Positions 1-7,219 of a stretch of DNA of 19,253 nucleotides are shown one piece after another (within the stretch, counting starts at the first letter, position 1; the number at the start of each line of letters is the position of its first letter). Origin of the DNA: Sandaracinaceae bacterium (GTDB lineage Bacteria; Myxococcota_A; Polyangia; Polyangiales; Houyiibacteriaceae); NCBI GenBank assembly GCA_012514415.1, contig JAAZAH010000192.1, positions 1-19,253 on the forward strand, written 5' to 3'. The notes below the pieces were generated by a model that worked only from the letters and a program-made list of their open reading frames with translations, did no database searches and was not told the DNA's origin. A program made the translations under genes and the position numbers.

Positions 1-503
1 AACCCGCAACGAAATGCGAATCGTAGCGTGGGGAGGAGTCGATCGTAGAATCCTCCACCCCATCCGACGCGGATCCCGTGGAGGTCGACGGCAAGAGCCG
101 GGATGAGCGCGAGTTCGATCTCGTCGTGCGCGACGGTGGGCGCGTCTTCTGCCGGCTCGAGGATGCCAAAGGCGCCGGGCTCGAGCTCATCGGGCGAGTG
201 AACTGCGTGGAGGCTCAGGCGATCGCCCACGACACGCGGGTAGACAAGAGTCTTTCCTTCGCTCCTTGCGTGCGCTTCGATGGCTTCGAGCGAGACTTCG
301 CCGCGCGTCGGAGAATACACGAGGAGCGTGCGAGCGGCGCGGTATTCGGGGAGAAGCTTGAGATTTTCGGCGATCGCGGCCGAGCGCTTTCGGCGCGCCT
401 CTTCGGGTGTCCGCTCACGGAGCTTTTTCATGCGCTCGCGTGTTGCGGCTTTGAAGCGCCGACCGATCGTCTGCTCGAGGTATTCGACGTCTTTTTCACG
501 CAT
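1..503 (-). CDS. 5-formyltetrahydrofolate cyclo-ligase (MTHFS/YgfA family), 3' end cut by window edge
   Basis: The reverse strand from ATG at 503 stays open to the window edge for 167 codons. This folate-pathway enzyme converts 5-formyl-THF to 5,10-methenyl-THF with ATP in the cytoplasm. The family signatures are visible: an Arg/Lys-rich N-terminal helix with RTPEEARRKRSAAIAENL (residues 31-48), YSPTRGEVS (63-71), LIPALAVD (133-140) and the nucleotide/folate-site motif GWGGGFYDR (147-155). The family is about 190 residues long, so only some 20-30 C-terminal residues are missing. It starts 8 nt after the zapA stop, so the two are probably co-transcribed; no strong Shine-Dalgarno is seen and translational coupling is likely. 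The zapA-ygfA pairing is a well-known gene order in proteobacteria. An internal ATG at residue 25 is an alternative start. The identification is firm. Confidence 0.9.
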   Translation of the reverse strand, partial: MREKDVEYLEQTIGRRFKAATRERMKKLRERTPEEARRKRSAAIAENLKLLPEYRAARTLLVYSPTRGEVSLEAIEAHARSEGKTLVYPRVVGDRLSLHAVHSPDELEPGAFGILEPAEDAPTVAHDEIELALIPALAVDLHGIRVGWGGGFYDRLLPTLRFAFRCG

Positions 504-511
504 GTTGAGGC

Positions 512-832
512 TCAGGGGCGACCCCGTCGGAGCTCCGCTAGGCGAGCGTCGATGCGATCGATGGTGTCTTCGACAATGGTACGAACTTTGGACTCGAGTT
601 CGGCGCGCGCGGCCTTTTGACGTTCGAGCTCTTCGGCGAGGCCCAGCGCAACCATGGCGATGAGTTGGCCTTGATTCACCGCACGCTGCGCGGCCGGGCC
701 AAACGCCTCGATCCGTGCGTTGACAATCGCCGCCAGCTCTTCGAGACGCTCCGGCGGGGCGTCCGACACCATCTTATAGCGCGTTCCGGCGATTTCGATC
801 GTGACCGTATGTTTCACGTGTGCGCTGAGCAT
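512..832 (-). CDS. zapA: Cell division protein ZapA
   Basis: This 106-residue cytoplasmic protein matches the ZapA family, which binds FtsZ and bundles protofilaments at the division ring. The N-terminal part, VTIEIAGTRYKMVSD (about residues 10-24), is the typical beta-strand start of ZapA. It is followed by a helix with PPERLEELAAIVNARIE. The C-terminal half (about 55-103) is a charged heptad-rich coiled coil ending in DRIDARLAELRR. Length is typical. The ATG at 832 has a GGAGG only about 21 nt upstream, which is too far for a normal ribosome site, so a GTG six codons in is a possible alternative. The cyclo-ligase gene follows at once. The gene diverges from the zinc-ribbon/TPR gene. Confidence 0.88.
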   Translation of the reverse strand: MLSAHVKHTVTIEIAGTRYKMVSDAPPERLEELAAIVNARIEAFGPAAQRAVNQGQLIAMVALGLAEELERQKAARAELESKVRTIVEDTIDRIDARLAELRRGRP

Positions 833-1050
833 AACACCACGCCAAGCTTTTTTCCTCCCAATCGCGGCTTAACGTGGCGAGCGGCGAAGGACTTGACCCC
901 TTCATCGTGCTTCCCAACCCCTTAGGGGACGCACTTTCAGCGAGCGGCCGGGGTTTGCTTTGATCGAGCCAACATCACGGTACGGATCTATTTTTTCAGT
1001 GGGAGGGCGTGTCGTGCTAGAGATCATCTCCTCAAAGGAAGCGAATATCT
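833..1050. other. Divergent intergenic region between zapA and the zinc-ribbon/TPR gene
   Basis: This 218-base region must hold the promoters for both divergent genes. I see a small CCCC-TTA-GGGG hairpin near 918-930, a weak TTGATC at 960-965, and AAGGAA at 1035-1040 as the ribosome-binding site for the downstream ATG. No convincing -10 box partner or RNA gene could be assigned. In many proteobacteria 6S RNA sits near zapA, but I cannot recognise its fold here. Confidence 0.4.
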
Positions 1051-4000
1051 ATGTTGAAGGTCGAGTGTCCCTCCTGCGATGCGCCGTATGAGCTCGATCC
1101 CGCGCGCCTCCCGGACGCCGGGATGCGTATGCGCTGTCCCGCGTGCGCGGCGATCTTCCGCGTGGGGCCGCAGGGGATCATGGGCGATGCTGCCGCTCCT
1201 GCCGCTCCAACGCCGAGCGCAGGCCCGCTTAAGACGCAGGTTGCGATGCCCGGTCAAATCGCTGACTCGGGCCCGAAGGCTGCCGCGCCGCCTCCTCCTC
1301 GCGTCGCTCCTGCCGCTCCGCCCCGTGTGAAGGGGCCCAACCCCGCCGCGCCTCCGCGACCGGGCAGCTCTCCGCTCGCGGGAGGCCCGCCCCCGCCTCA
1401 GCCTCCCAAGCCGCCGGCTGCCATGCCCAAGGCTCCTCCTGCGCCGCCCAAGCCGCCGGCTGCGCGCGGTGGGGCGACCGCCATCTTCGGCGCGGACGAT
1501 CTCGATCTTCCCGCGCCCTCAAAACGCGAGACGTCCGAAAAGGACTCGCTCCTTGGGTTCGAGGTGCCGACGACCGAAAGTGGAGCGCGGCGCGAGCCTC
1601 AGGATTCGCTCGAGATGAACCTTCCATCGCCGGACTCGCCCGAGATTGGCGGAGAATTTGACCTTGGCTTTGGAGATCTCGATCTTCCCGCGCCTTCGAA
1701 GCGCCCTGCACCGCGCGATTCTCTCGATGGCTTCGATATCGCTCCGCCTCTGTCGACGGGACAGCTGGGCGCACTCGATGATTCCCTTGATCTGCCCGTC
1801 CCGAGCGCAAAGCGCGACGAAAGCGATTTCAGCGATCTCGACCTCGAGCTGCCTCAGGTGAAGCGGAGCGACTCGCTCGATGATCTCGCGCCTCCTCCCC
1901 CGACGCCTTGGGCGTCCGGCGCAGGAAGCCTCGACGATTTGCCGATTCCAAAGGATGTGGGGAGACCGGAACATTCGCTTGACGACCTTCCGAGCCCCTC
2001 TCGCGGGCGTTCGGCGCTCCCGACCGCGGCGGAAACCTTTGATTTGCCGATCCCCGCGGGAATGCTCGGGGAGACGGGGGGTGAACGCCCCTCGGAGGCG
2101 AGTCTTGAAGAGGCGCTCGGCAAAGATGCAGCGCTCGATGAACCGGTTGTGGCTGAACCGTCAGGAGGGGCCTCGACGTATGGCGAGATCGATCTCGGCG
2201 CCGCCGCTTATGGTGAGGCGAACCTCGATACGGAAGGGCTCGAGGGGGGAGAGGCGAGCCTCGAAGGCCTCGATTTCGACGGCGATCTCGAGCTTGAAGA
2301 CATTGCCGGAGCGCAGACACCCACAAGCGTTCCGGTGGAAGTTGAGCCTCCGCGCGCATCTCGCGGACCGCTCATCGTCTTCCTCGTGCTCGTCATGCTT
2401 GCCGGCGCGGGCGCTGCACTCGGCTTTACGCCGCACGGGATCTTTGGACGATACTATCTTGAGCAGTTCCTTCCCGACGCGGGAAGCGAGGCCGAGGCGC
2501 TTGCGGTGTTTGAGAGCGCCGAGAGAAGGGCGGCCGACGATCGCTACGAGAGCATCCGCGCCTCGCTGAAGGAGCTCGCGAGCGCTCGGCGGGAGCAGGG
2601 GTTGAATCGTCTTCTGCTGACGCGATCGATCGTGCATGAGGTCCTCTTTCAGCGGCGATTCGGCGAGAGCGCGGCATCGCGTGAGCGCATCGCGCGGATC
2701 ATGTCGCGCCTTGAGGAGCGGAAATTCGTTGCGCCTCAGATGGAGCTGGCAAAGGCGGCTGACGCGCTTTCTCGAGGGGACCGTGACGCGGCCGAGTCGG
2801 CTCTCGAGCTGGCTCGCGAGGAGGCTCCGGACGATCCCTATGTCGATTTGATCGCGGCGGAGCTTGCGCTTCAGCGAGGAGCGCTTGGACCGGCTCTTGT
2901 GGCGTTTGAGCGGGCGGAGCGTAAGAGCGCGGGAGCGCGGGCGAGTTATGGAAAGGCACGCATTCTTTTTGCGAGCGCATCCGGGGTGAGCCCGGACGCC
3001 GACGCGGACGGCGTGATCGATACGGCTCTCGAGGCCCTCGGGAAGGTGCTCGAGCGAAGCCCTCGCCACGTCTCGGCGCGCGTCGATAAGGCCACGCTTC
3101 ATGCGATTCGCGGTGAGCGTGATGAGGCGCGCACGCTTGCTCGTGAGGCCGCGAATCTCGAAACGTTTGAAGGGGAGCTCCTCGGCGGTTCGACGCACGA
3201 GCGGGCCCGCGCGTTTGCGATTCTTGGCTTTATCGAGGAGCGCTCCGGAGCGAGGCGGGAAGCGCTCGAGGCGTTTGAGCGCTCCTACGCGCTCGATCCT
3301 TCGAACTCGATGCCGGTTTATGGCTCGGCTCTCGTCCTGCTTCGGGACAATCGCGCGAAGGATGCGCTCATCCGGTTTGAGACGGCGGCGCGTTCGGCAA
3401 AACCTCATGAGCTCTACGGGATCCGGCCCATCGCACTCGAGGCGCAGCTTGGCGCTGTTTCGGCGGAACTCTCTCTTGGTGAGATCGAGGATGCGCGGGA
3501 TCGGGCGGCAGCGCTCGTCCAGCATTATCCCGAGGACCCACGCGTACTGCTTCGCGCCGGTGAGGCGATGGCGAGCGCGGGGTCGCATCTTGAAGCCGAG
3601 CGATTTTTCCGTGATGCGATCGAAAAGAGCCCGGAGACCTTCCATGCCTACATGGGGCTCGCCCAGCTTCTGTTCGAGACGGATCGGGCCGAGCAGGCAG
3701 CCGAGGTGCTGCGTGAGGCTGAGGGGAAAGTGGAGATGACGGCCGAGGTTCGGAGGCTCCGCGGCCAAGCCGAGCTCAAGCGCCTTCGACCCGCAGAGGC
3801 ACTCGATGAGTTCGATCGCGCCATCGCACTGGATGCAAACGATCTCGACGCCGTCTTTGGTCGCGCGATGGCGCTTCGCATGCTGGGCCGCCTCGATGAG
3901 GCGGAGGGCGTATTTTCGCAGCTTTCGGAGCGCGATCCCTCCTACCCTGGGCTCGCGATTGAGCGCGGGCGGCTTTTTGAGGCGAAAGGACTCACCGAGC

Positions 4001-4827
4001 GTGCGGTCGAGGCATATCGCGAGGCTCTTAAGGAGCGAGGTGAGGATCCTGAGCTCCTTCTGAGGGCTGGGGCGGCGGAGCTTTTGAGCGGATCGCTCGA
4101 AGATGCTGAGCGGCACCTCCTCCGCGCGTCCGAGGCTCTCCCGAATCATCCGGAGTTGATTCACCAGCTTGGACGCGTCGCAATGCGCAAAGGGGACATG
4201 ACCGACGCGCTCGATAAGCTATCGCGCGCCGTCGCGATGGAGAGAGAAAATGGGCTATTCCGGACGGAGTACGCTCGAGCACTCATCGCGGCGGGTGACC
4301 TCGCCGGTGCACGTAGGGAGATTGTGGAGGCGCTCGCGTCGGATCCATCACTCGCCGATGCATATTGGCTCCGCGGAAGAATCGCCCTTCGCACGGGAAG
4401 CCCGCGTGATGCGATCGACGATTTGGAAAAGGCGCTTCGACTTCGCCCCGGGCGCCATGAGGCGCTCTCGGATCTCGGCGAAGCCTTCGAGCAACTCAAT
4501 CGGACGAGCTATGCGATTTCGGCGTTCGAGCGCGCGGTCCAGCTCGCGCCGGATGAGGGGCGTTACGCGTATCGTCTCGGCCGGCTCTACATCGACAACA
4601 ATCAATTGAGGCTTGCGGAGCGCTCGCTCGCGCGCGCCATCGAGGTGGCCGAAGCGAAGGAAGACGCTCCGACTTGGCTCTCTGATGCACACCGTTTGCT
4701 CGGCGATACGTATCGCGCGCTTCGAAATCGGCGTTCGGCAAAGGAAGCCTATGAGCGATTCCTCGAGCTGGCGCCGGCGGATTCGATCGATCGCACCGAG
4801 GTGGAGCGGAGGGTGCGCGAGCTCTGA
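1051..4827 (+). CDS. Zinc-ribbon (MJ0042-type), single-TM, TPR-repeat protein
   Basis: This is a 1258-residue protein with four visible parts. (1) An N-terminal zinc ribbon has Cys6-x2-Cys9 and Cys29-x2-Cys32, the MJ0042/zinin-like pattern. (2) A Pro/Ala-rich linker (about 45-145) is followed by an acidic disordered region (about 146-430) with many copies of a short motif such as DLDLPAPSKR and SLDDLPIPK. (3) One transmembrane helix spans about 441-461. (4) From about 490 to the C-terminus the protein is all-helical with many TPR-like units, for example LDEFDRAIALDANDLDAVFG and AISAFERAVQLAPDEG. The layout implies a cytoplasmic N-terminus and a periplasmic TPR domain, probably a protein-interaction scaffold. 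Such Zn-ribbon/TM proteins are common in Myxococcota; GltJ/AgmX of the gliding machinery has a similar N-terminal logic, but no specific function is claimed. AAGGAA at 1035-1040 supports the start. Confidence 0.85.
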   Translation: MLKVECPSCDAPYELDPARLPDAGMRMRCPACAAIFRVGPQGIMGDAAAPAAPTPSAGPLKTQVAMPGQIADSGPKAAAPPPPRVAPAAPPRVKGPNPAAPPRPGSSPLAGGPPPPQPPKPPAAMPKAPPAPPKPPAARGGATAIFGADDLDLPAPSKRETSEKDSLLGFEVPTTESGARREPQDSLEMNLPSPDSPEIGGEFDLGFGDLDLPAPSKRPAPRDSLDGFDIAPPLSTGQLGALDDSLDLPVPSAKRDESDFSDLDLELPQVKRSDSLDDLAPPPPTPWASGAGSLDDLPIPKDVGRPEHSLDDLPSPSRGRSALPTAAETFDLPIPAGMLGETGGERPSEASLEEALGKDAALDEPVVAEPSGGASTYGEIDLGAAAYGEANLDTEGLEGGEASLEGLDFDGDLELEDIAGAQTPTSVPVEVEPPRASRGPLIVFLVLVMLAGAGAALGFTPHGIFGRYYLEQFLPDAGSEAEALAVFESAERRAADDRYESIRASLKELASARREQGLNRLLLTRSIVHEVLFQRRFGESAASRERIARIMSRLEERKFVAPQMELAKAADALSRGDRDAAESALELAREEAPDDPYVDLIAAELALQRGALGPALVAFERAERKSAGARASYGKARILFASASGVSPDADADGVIDTALEALGKVLERSPRHVSARVDKATLHAIRGERDEARTLAREAANLETFEGELLGGSTHERARAFAILGFIEERSGARREALEAFERSYALDPSNSMPVYGSALVLLRDNRAKDALIRFETAARSAKPHELYGIRPIALEAQLGAVSAELSLGEIEDARDRAAALVQHYPEDPRVLLRAGEAMASAGSHLEAERFFRDAIEKSPETFHAYMGLAQLLFETDRAEQAAEVLREAEGKVEMTAEVRRLRGQAELKRLRPAEALDEFDRAIALDANDLDAVFGRAMALRMLGRLDEAEGVFSQLSERDPSYPGLAIERGRLFEAKGLTERAVEAYREALKERGEDPELLLRAGAAELLSGSLEDAERHLLRASEALPNHPELIHQLGRVAMRKGDMTDALDKLSRAVAMERENGLFRTEYARALIAAGDLAGARREIVEALASDPSLADAYWLRGRIALRTGSPRDAIDDLEKALRLRPGRHEALSDLGEAFEQLNRTSYAISAFERAVQLAPDEGRYAYRLGRLYIDNNQLRLAERSLARAIEVAEAKEDAPTWLSDAHRLLGDTYRALRNRRSAKEAYERFLELAPADSIDRTEVERRVREL

Positions 4828-4841
4828 AGCGCTCAGCCTTG

Positions 4842-4872
4842 CGCGCCATCTGCTGGGTTCAGGGATGGCGCG
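4842..4872. terminator. Hairpin between convergent genes, possible terminator
   Basis: CGCGCCATC (4842-4850) pairs perfectly with GATGGCGCG (4864-4872) across a 13-base loop. It lies between the stop of the zinc-ribbon/TPR gene and the stop of the convergent repeat-tail gene, the expected position for termination from both sides. There is no T-tract on either strand, so it would not be a classic intrinsic terminator. Confidence 0.35.
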
Positions 4873-4916
4873 TTCTCGGCGAGGCGTATGTGCTTACGTG
4901 ACGCGCGCTCAGAGCG

Positions 4917-6272
4917 CTACTTCTTCTTGAAGCGCCTGCTCTTTGCGGTGTAGAGCTCGTCCCGCTGTGCTCTCCCGCCGTGCCGCTCTTCACCACGTCG
5001 CCCGGGGCCTCGGCGATCGTCGCCCGGCCCTTTGAAGCCTCGGCGATCGTCGAAGCGATCCCTGCGTCCGGGGCCCCGGCGGTCGTCAAAGCGCTCGCGG
5101 CCACGAAAGCTTCCGCGATCCTCGAATCGCTCCCGGCCACGAGAGCCACCGCGATCGTCGTCTGCTCCTTTGAAGCCCCGGCGATCGTCGAAGCGATCCC
5201 GACGCTTGAAGCCTCCACGCTCCTCTTCGCGCCCTTTGAAGCCTCGGCGGTCGTCGAAGCGATCCCTGCGCCCGGGGCCCCGGCGGTCGTCAAAACCCTT
5301 CCGGCCACGAAAGCCTCCGCGCTCCTCGCCCGGTCGTTTGAAGCTTCGGCGGTCGTCGTAGCGATCGCGTTCCTTCATCCCGCCCTTTTCATCGAAGGAG
5401 CGCTTCCTCCGATCTTCGGATGCCTTCTTCTTCGGCCGGGGCGGCGCGAAGCCTCCGCGCTGAGGGATGTCCTCCGGACTCGCGCGATCGGATCCCTCGA
5501 CTCCACCCGGTTCGTCGACGACGTCTTCGTTCTCCCACGCAGGTGCACGTGAGGCCTCCCAGCGGCGAGCGCGCTCTTCGGCGCGTTCGCGGAGCTTTTC
5601 TTGATCGGAGGCGATGGGGGTCATCCTCCCACCGATGGCACGGAGTGCTCGCGCGGCGTGGACGCCGTCGAGGTCGATTAAGAGGCGCTCGCTCCCATCG
5701 CTCTCGTCAAGAGCGAGACCGACGATGGAGTGGATCCCGGCTTCATGGAGCGCAGCTTCCGCACGGAAGAAGGCCGCGACGGTGAGCTCCCCGAAGACGT
5801 GTCCCGGTGGAAAGCCCAATGCCTCGGCACCCTCGTCGGCGAGGCGACGTGCTTCTTCGACGTCGAGCCCGAGTTGGGCCGTGGCGTAGGCCTCAAAATC
5901 GATGAAATTCCGAGCGCGATACATCCCGGTCGCGACGAGGATGGCAAGCTCTTGGGCGAGTGCGTCGTCGGCGCCCTCGGCTTCACGATCGGCGAGGAGC
6001 TCGTCGATGAGCTTTTCGTGGACACCAAGCACATCGCGTGCGTCACGATTGGAGACGCCGGGTACGGGAGCGCCAACGCGCGGATCGAGGAGGTGGGGTG
6101 ATCGCTCTTTCGGGGGCATGCGTAGCCTCATTTCATCGCTCCGCGCAAACTCGAGGAGCTCGTCAGGGAGGGCCTTTCGTTCGGATCTCGGGCGCCGGAC
6201 GACACGCTCGTCACGCATCTCCTCGGGACGCTTTTCGCGATCACTCTTTCGCCGCGTTTTGGGCTCATCCAT
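4917..6272 (-). CDS. Unrecognised protein with C-terminal RGG/DDRR-type repeat tail
   Basis: This is a 451-residue protein. Residues 1-35 are highly charged. Residues about 36-235 look folded, mostly helical, and match no family I recognise (for example LVATGMYRARNFIDFEAYA and GFPPGHVFGELTVAAFF). Residues about 272-451 are low-complexity and very rich in Arg, Gly, Asp and Phe, with units such as DRFDDRRGFKG and RGGFRGR; DDRR occurs seven times. A 27-residue block (321-347) is repeated almost exactly at 389-415. Such tails resemble RGG/RG RNA-binding disordered regions, including the tails of some DEAD-box helicases, but no helicase domain is present. It diverges from rplU-rpmA, so a link with RNA or ribosomes is tempting but is inference only. 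No clear Shine-Dalgarno precedes the ATG. The gene is GC-rich and repetitive, so length variation or assembly error in the tail is possible. Confidence 0.75.
   Translation of the reverse strand: MDEPKTRRKSDREKRPEEMRDERVVRRPRSERKALPDELLEFARSDEMRLRMPPKERSPHLLDPRVGAPVPGVSNRDARDVLGVHEKLIDELLADREAEGADDALAQELAILVATGMYRARNFIDFEAYATAQLGLDVEEARRLADEGAEALGFPPGHVFGELTVAAFFRAEAALHEAGIHSIVGLALDESDGSERLLIDLDGVHAARALRAIGGRMTPIASDQEKLRERAEERARRWEASRAPAWENEDVVDEPGGVEGSDRASPEDIPQRGGFAPPRPKKKASEDRRKRSFDEKGGMKERDRYDDRRSFKRPGEERGGFRGRKGFDDRRGPGRRDRFDDRRGFKGREEERGGFKRRDRFDDRRGFKGADDDRGGSRGRERFEDRGSFRGRERFDDRRGPGRRDRFDDRRGFKGPGDDRRGPGRRGEERHGGRAQRDELYTAKSRRFKKK
5028..5321 (-). repeat. In-frame 90-bp direct repeat inside the repeat-tail gene
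   Basis: Bases 5028-5117 and 5232-5321 align without gaps at 83 of 90 positions. The offset is 204 bases, exactly 68 codons. Shorter related units encoding FDDRRGFKG lie between and around them. The spacing keeps the reading frame, so this is internal duplication of coding sequence rather than a mobile or CRISPR-like array. Confidence 0.85.
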
Positions 6273-6321
6273 GGGCGGCGCAGTCTAGCGGATTCTGGAA
6301 TTTTGCCCAATGGTGAGGGAT

Positions 6322-6386
6322 CTTTTCCCCTGGGCGGGGTGGCGTTTTTTCTTTTTTCCACTGGCGTGAGCGCCCAGGGGGAAAAG
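6322..6386. repeat. Long imperfect inverted repeat in the rplU divergent promoter region
   Basis: CTTTTCCCCTGGGCG (6322-6336) pairs with CGCCCAGGGGGAAAAG (6371-6386), giving about 15 base pairs with one bulged G. The 34-base loop holds two T-runs. It lies upstream of the predicted rplU promoter and within the likely 5' leader of the minus-strand repeat-tail gene. It could be a leader structure of that gene, an upstream regulator site, or a fold limiting readthrough. Its role is not known. Confidence 0.6.
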
Positions 6387-6404
6387 AAGCCCCGAAGATT
6401 TCCC

Positions 6405-6432
6405 TTGAAAGATCAAAAATGCCCCATACAAT
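6405..6432 (+). promoter_or_regulatory. sigma70-type promoter for rplU-rpmA
   Basis: TTGAAA (6405-6410) and TACAAT (6427-6432) are separated by 16 bases, close to the vegetative consensus. The predicted start of transcription is near 6439, leaving a leader of about 48 bases before rplU. That leader contains a small GGCCC/GGGCC hairpin. This is the best promoter match in the window and suits a ribosomal-protein operon. Confidence 0.7.
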
Positions 6433-6486
6433 GCACGCCCCTACCCGGCCCTCCCATTCGGGCCCATAGAAAATTCGGACAGCTCC

Positions 6487-6795
6487 ATGTACGCAGTCAT
6501 CAAGACAGGTGGAAAACAGTATCGCGTGAGCGAGGGCGACCGCCTGCGTGTCGAAAAGCTCGATGGTGAGGTTGGCGCTTCGATCGAGTTCGATGAAGTG
6601 CTCATGATCGGCGGCGAAAAGCCCGTCGTCGGCAAGCCCACGGTCGAGGGCGCCAAGGTGAAGGCTCAGATCACGGCGCAGGATCGCGCGAAGAAGGTGA
6701 TCGTCTTCAAGATGAAGCGCCGCAAGAACTACCATCGTAAGCATGGGCATCGTCAGCCCTACACCGAGCTTCAGATCAAGGCGATCGAGGCCTGA
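6487..6795 (+). CDS. rplU: 50S ribosomal protein L21 (bL21)
   Basis: This 102-residue protein has the full bL21 signature: the start MYAVIKTGGKQYRV, the central FDEVLMIG and VGKPTVEGAKV, and the C-terminal KMKRRKNYHRKHGHRQPYTE that contacts 23S rRNA. Length matches the family. It is the first gene of an rplU-rpmA operon; rpmA follows 13 bases after the stop. A weak GGACAG precedes the start. The identification is certain. Confidence 0.98.
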   Translation: MYAVIKTGGKQYRVSEGDRLRVEKLDGEVGASIEFDEVLMIGGEKPVVGKPTVEGAKVKAQITAQDRAKKVIVFKMKRRKNYHRKHGHRQPYTELQIKAIEA

Positions 6796-6808
6796 GGAGT
6801 AAAGCACC

Positions 6809-7075
6809 ATGGCTCATAAAAAGGGACAAGGTTCTTCGCGCAACGGTCGCGATTCGAACGCCCAATACCGCGGCGTTAAGGTCTTCGGCGATCAGGTCGT
6901 CACGGCGGGCTCCATCCTCGTTCGGCAGGTTGGCACCACCTTCCACGCTGGAAACAATGTGGGTGTGGGTAAGGACTACACGCTTTGGGCCAAGATCGAT
7001 GGTGTTGTGAAATACGAGCGCCGCGGGAAGAAGGGTAAAAAGGTCAGCGTCTATCCAGTGGAAGAGAGCGCCTGA
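6809..7075 (+). CDS. rpmA: 50S ribosomal protein L27 (bL27)
   Basis: This 88-residue protein begins MAHKKGQGSSRNGRDSNAQY, the bL27 N-terminal tail that reaches the peptidyl-transferase centre. It continues with GVKVFGDQ, ILVRQVGTTFHAGNNVGVGKDYTLWA and the Lys/Arg-rich KYERRGKKGKKVSVYP. There is no Firmicutes-type cleaved N-terminal extension. A GAGGAG Shine-Dalgarno lies in the 13-base gap after rplU, so the two are co-transcribed. In many bacteria obg follows, but here two terminators and glnII follow instead. Confidence 0.98.
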   Translation: MAHKKGQGSSRNGRDSNAQYRGVKVFGDQVVTAGSILVRQVGTTFHAGNNVGVGKDYTLWAKIDGVVKYERRGKKGKKVSVYPVEESA

Positions 7076-7094
7076 GGCTTTTCATTGCCCAGCC

Positions 7095-7124
7095 AAAAAC
7101 GAGAGCGCGTGCTCTCGTTTTTTT
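7095..7124 (+). terminator. Intrinsic terminator of the rplU-rpmA operon
   Basis: ACGAGAGC (7099-7106) pairs with GCTCTCGT (7111-7118) across a GCGT loop and is followed by seven T residues (7118-7124). Upstream A residues (7095-7098) extend the stem against the T-tract. It starts 19 bases after the rpmA stop and is a textbook rho-independent terminator. Confidence 0.92.
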
Positions 7125-7130
7125 GTTTAC

Positions 7131-7160
7131 GCCCGCGCTCATTTGAGCCGCGGGCTTTTT
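7131..7160 (+). terminator. Second tandem intrinsic terminator
   Basis: GCCCGCG (7131-7137) pairs with CGCGGGC (7149-7155). An inner CTCA/TGAG stem has one bulged C, and TTTTT follows at 7156-7160. It begins a few bases after the first terminator's T-tract, making a tandem pair that isolates glnII from the ribosomal operon. Confidence 0.85.
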
Positions 7161-7161
7161 G

Positions 7162-7175
7162 TGGCACGATGCCGC
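7162..7175 (+). promoter_or_regulatory. Weak sigma54-like element upstream of glnII
   Basis: TGGCAC (7162-7167) matches the -24 half of a sigma54 promoter, and a GC lies at 7174-7175. The GG-to-GC spacing is one base shorter than consensus and the TTGC half is poor. Glutamine synthetase genes are often sigma54-controlled, which is the only reason to list it. It directly follows the second terminator. Confidence 0.25.
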
Positions 7176-7219
7176 GTTTATCTTTCCTCTTCGCCACGAA
7201 ACGCTAAAGTACAGATTGC

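Noticed and set aside
833..1050. Possible 6S RNA near zapA
   Set aside because: Only a small CCCC/GGGG hairpin is seen; I could not trace the long rod with a central bubble that defines 6S RNA.
2161..4164. Long minus-strand open frame (667 codons) inside the zinc-ribbon/TPR gene
   Set aside because: It is antisense to a convincing TPR coding region, its translation has no recognisable domain, and long antisense frames are expected in GC-rich DNA with this codon bias.
5028..5321. Possible CRISPR-like array
   Set aside because: The repeats are long, unequal, in frame with coding sequence and without unique spacers; no cas genes are nearby.
4980..5552. Plus-strand repetitive open frames over the repeat-tail gene
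   Set aside because: They are shadows of the DDRR/RGG repeat DNA. The minus-strand frame is longer and has a folded N-terminal domain.
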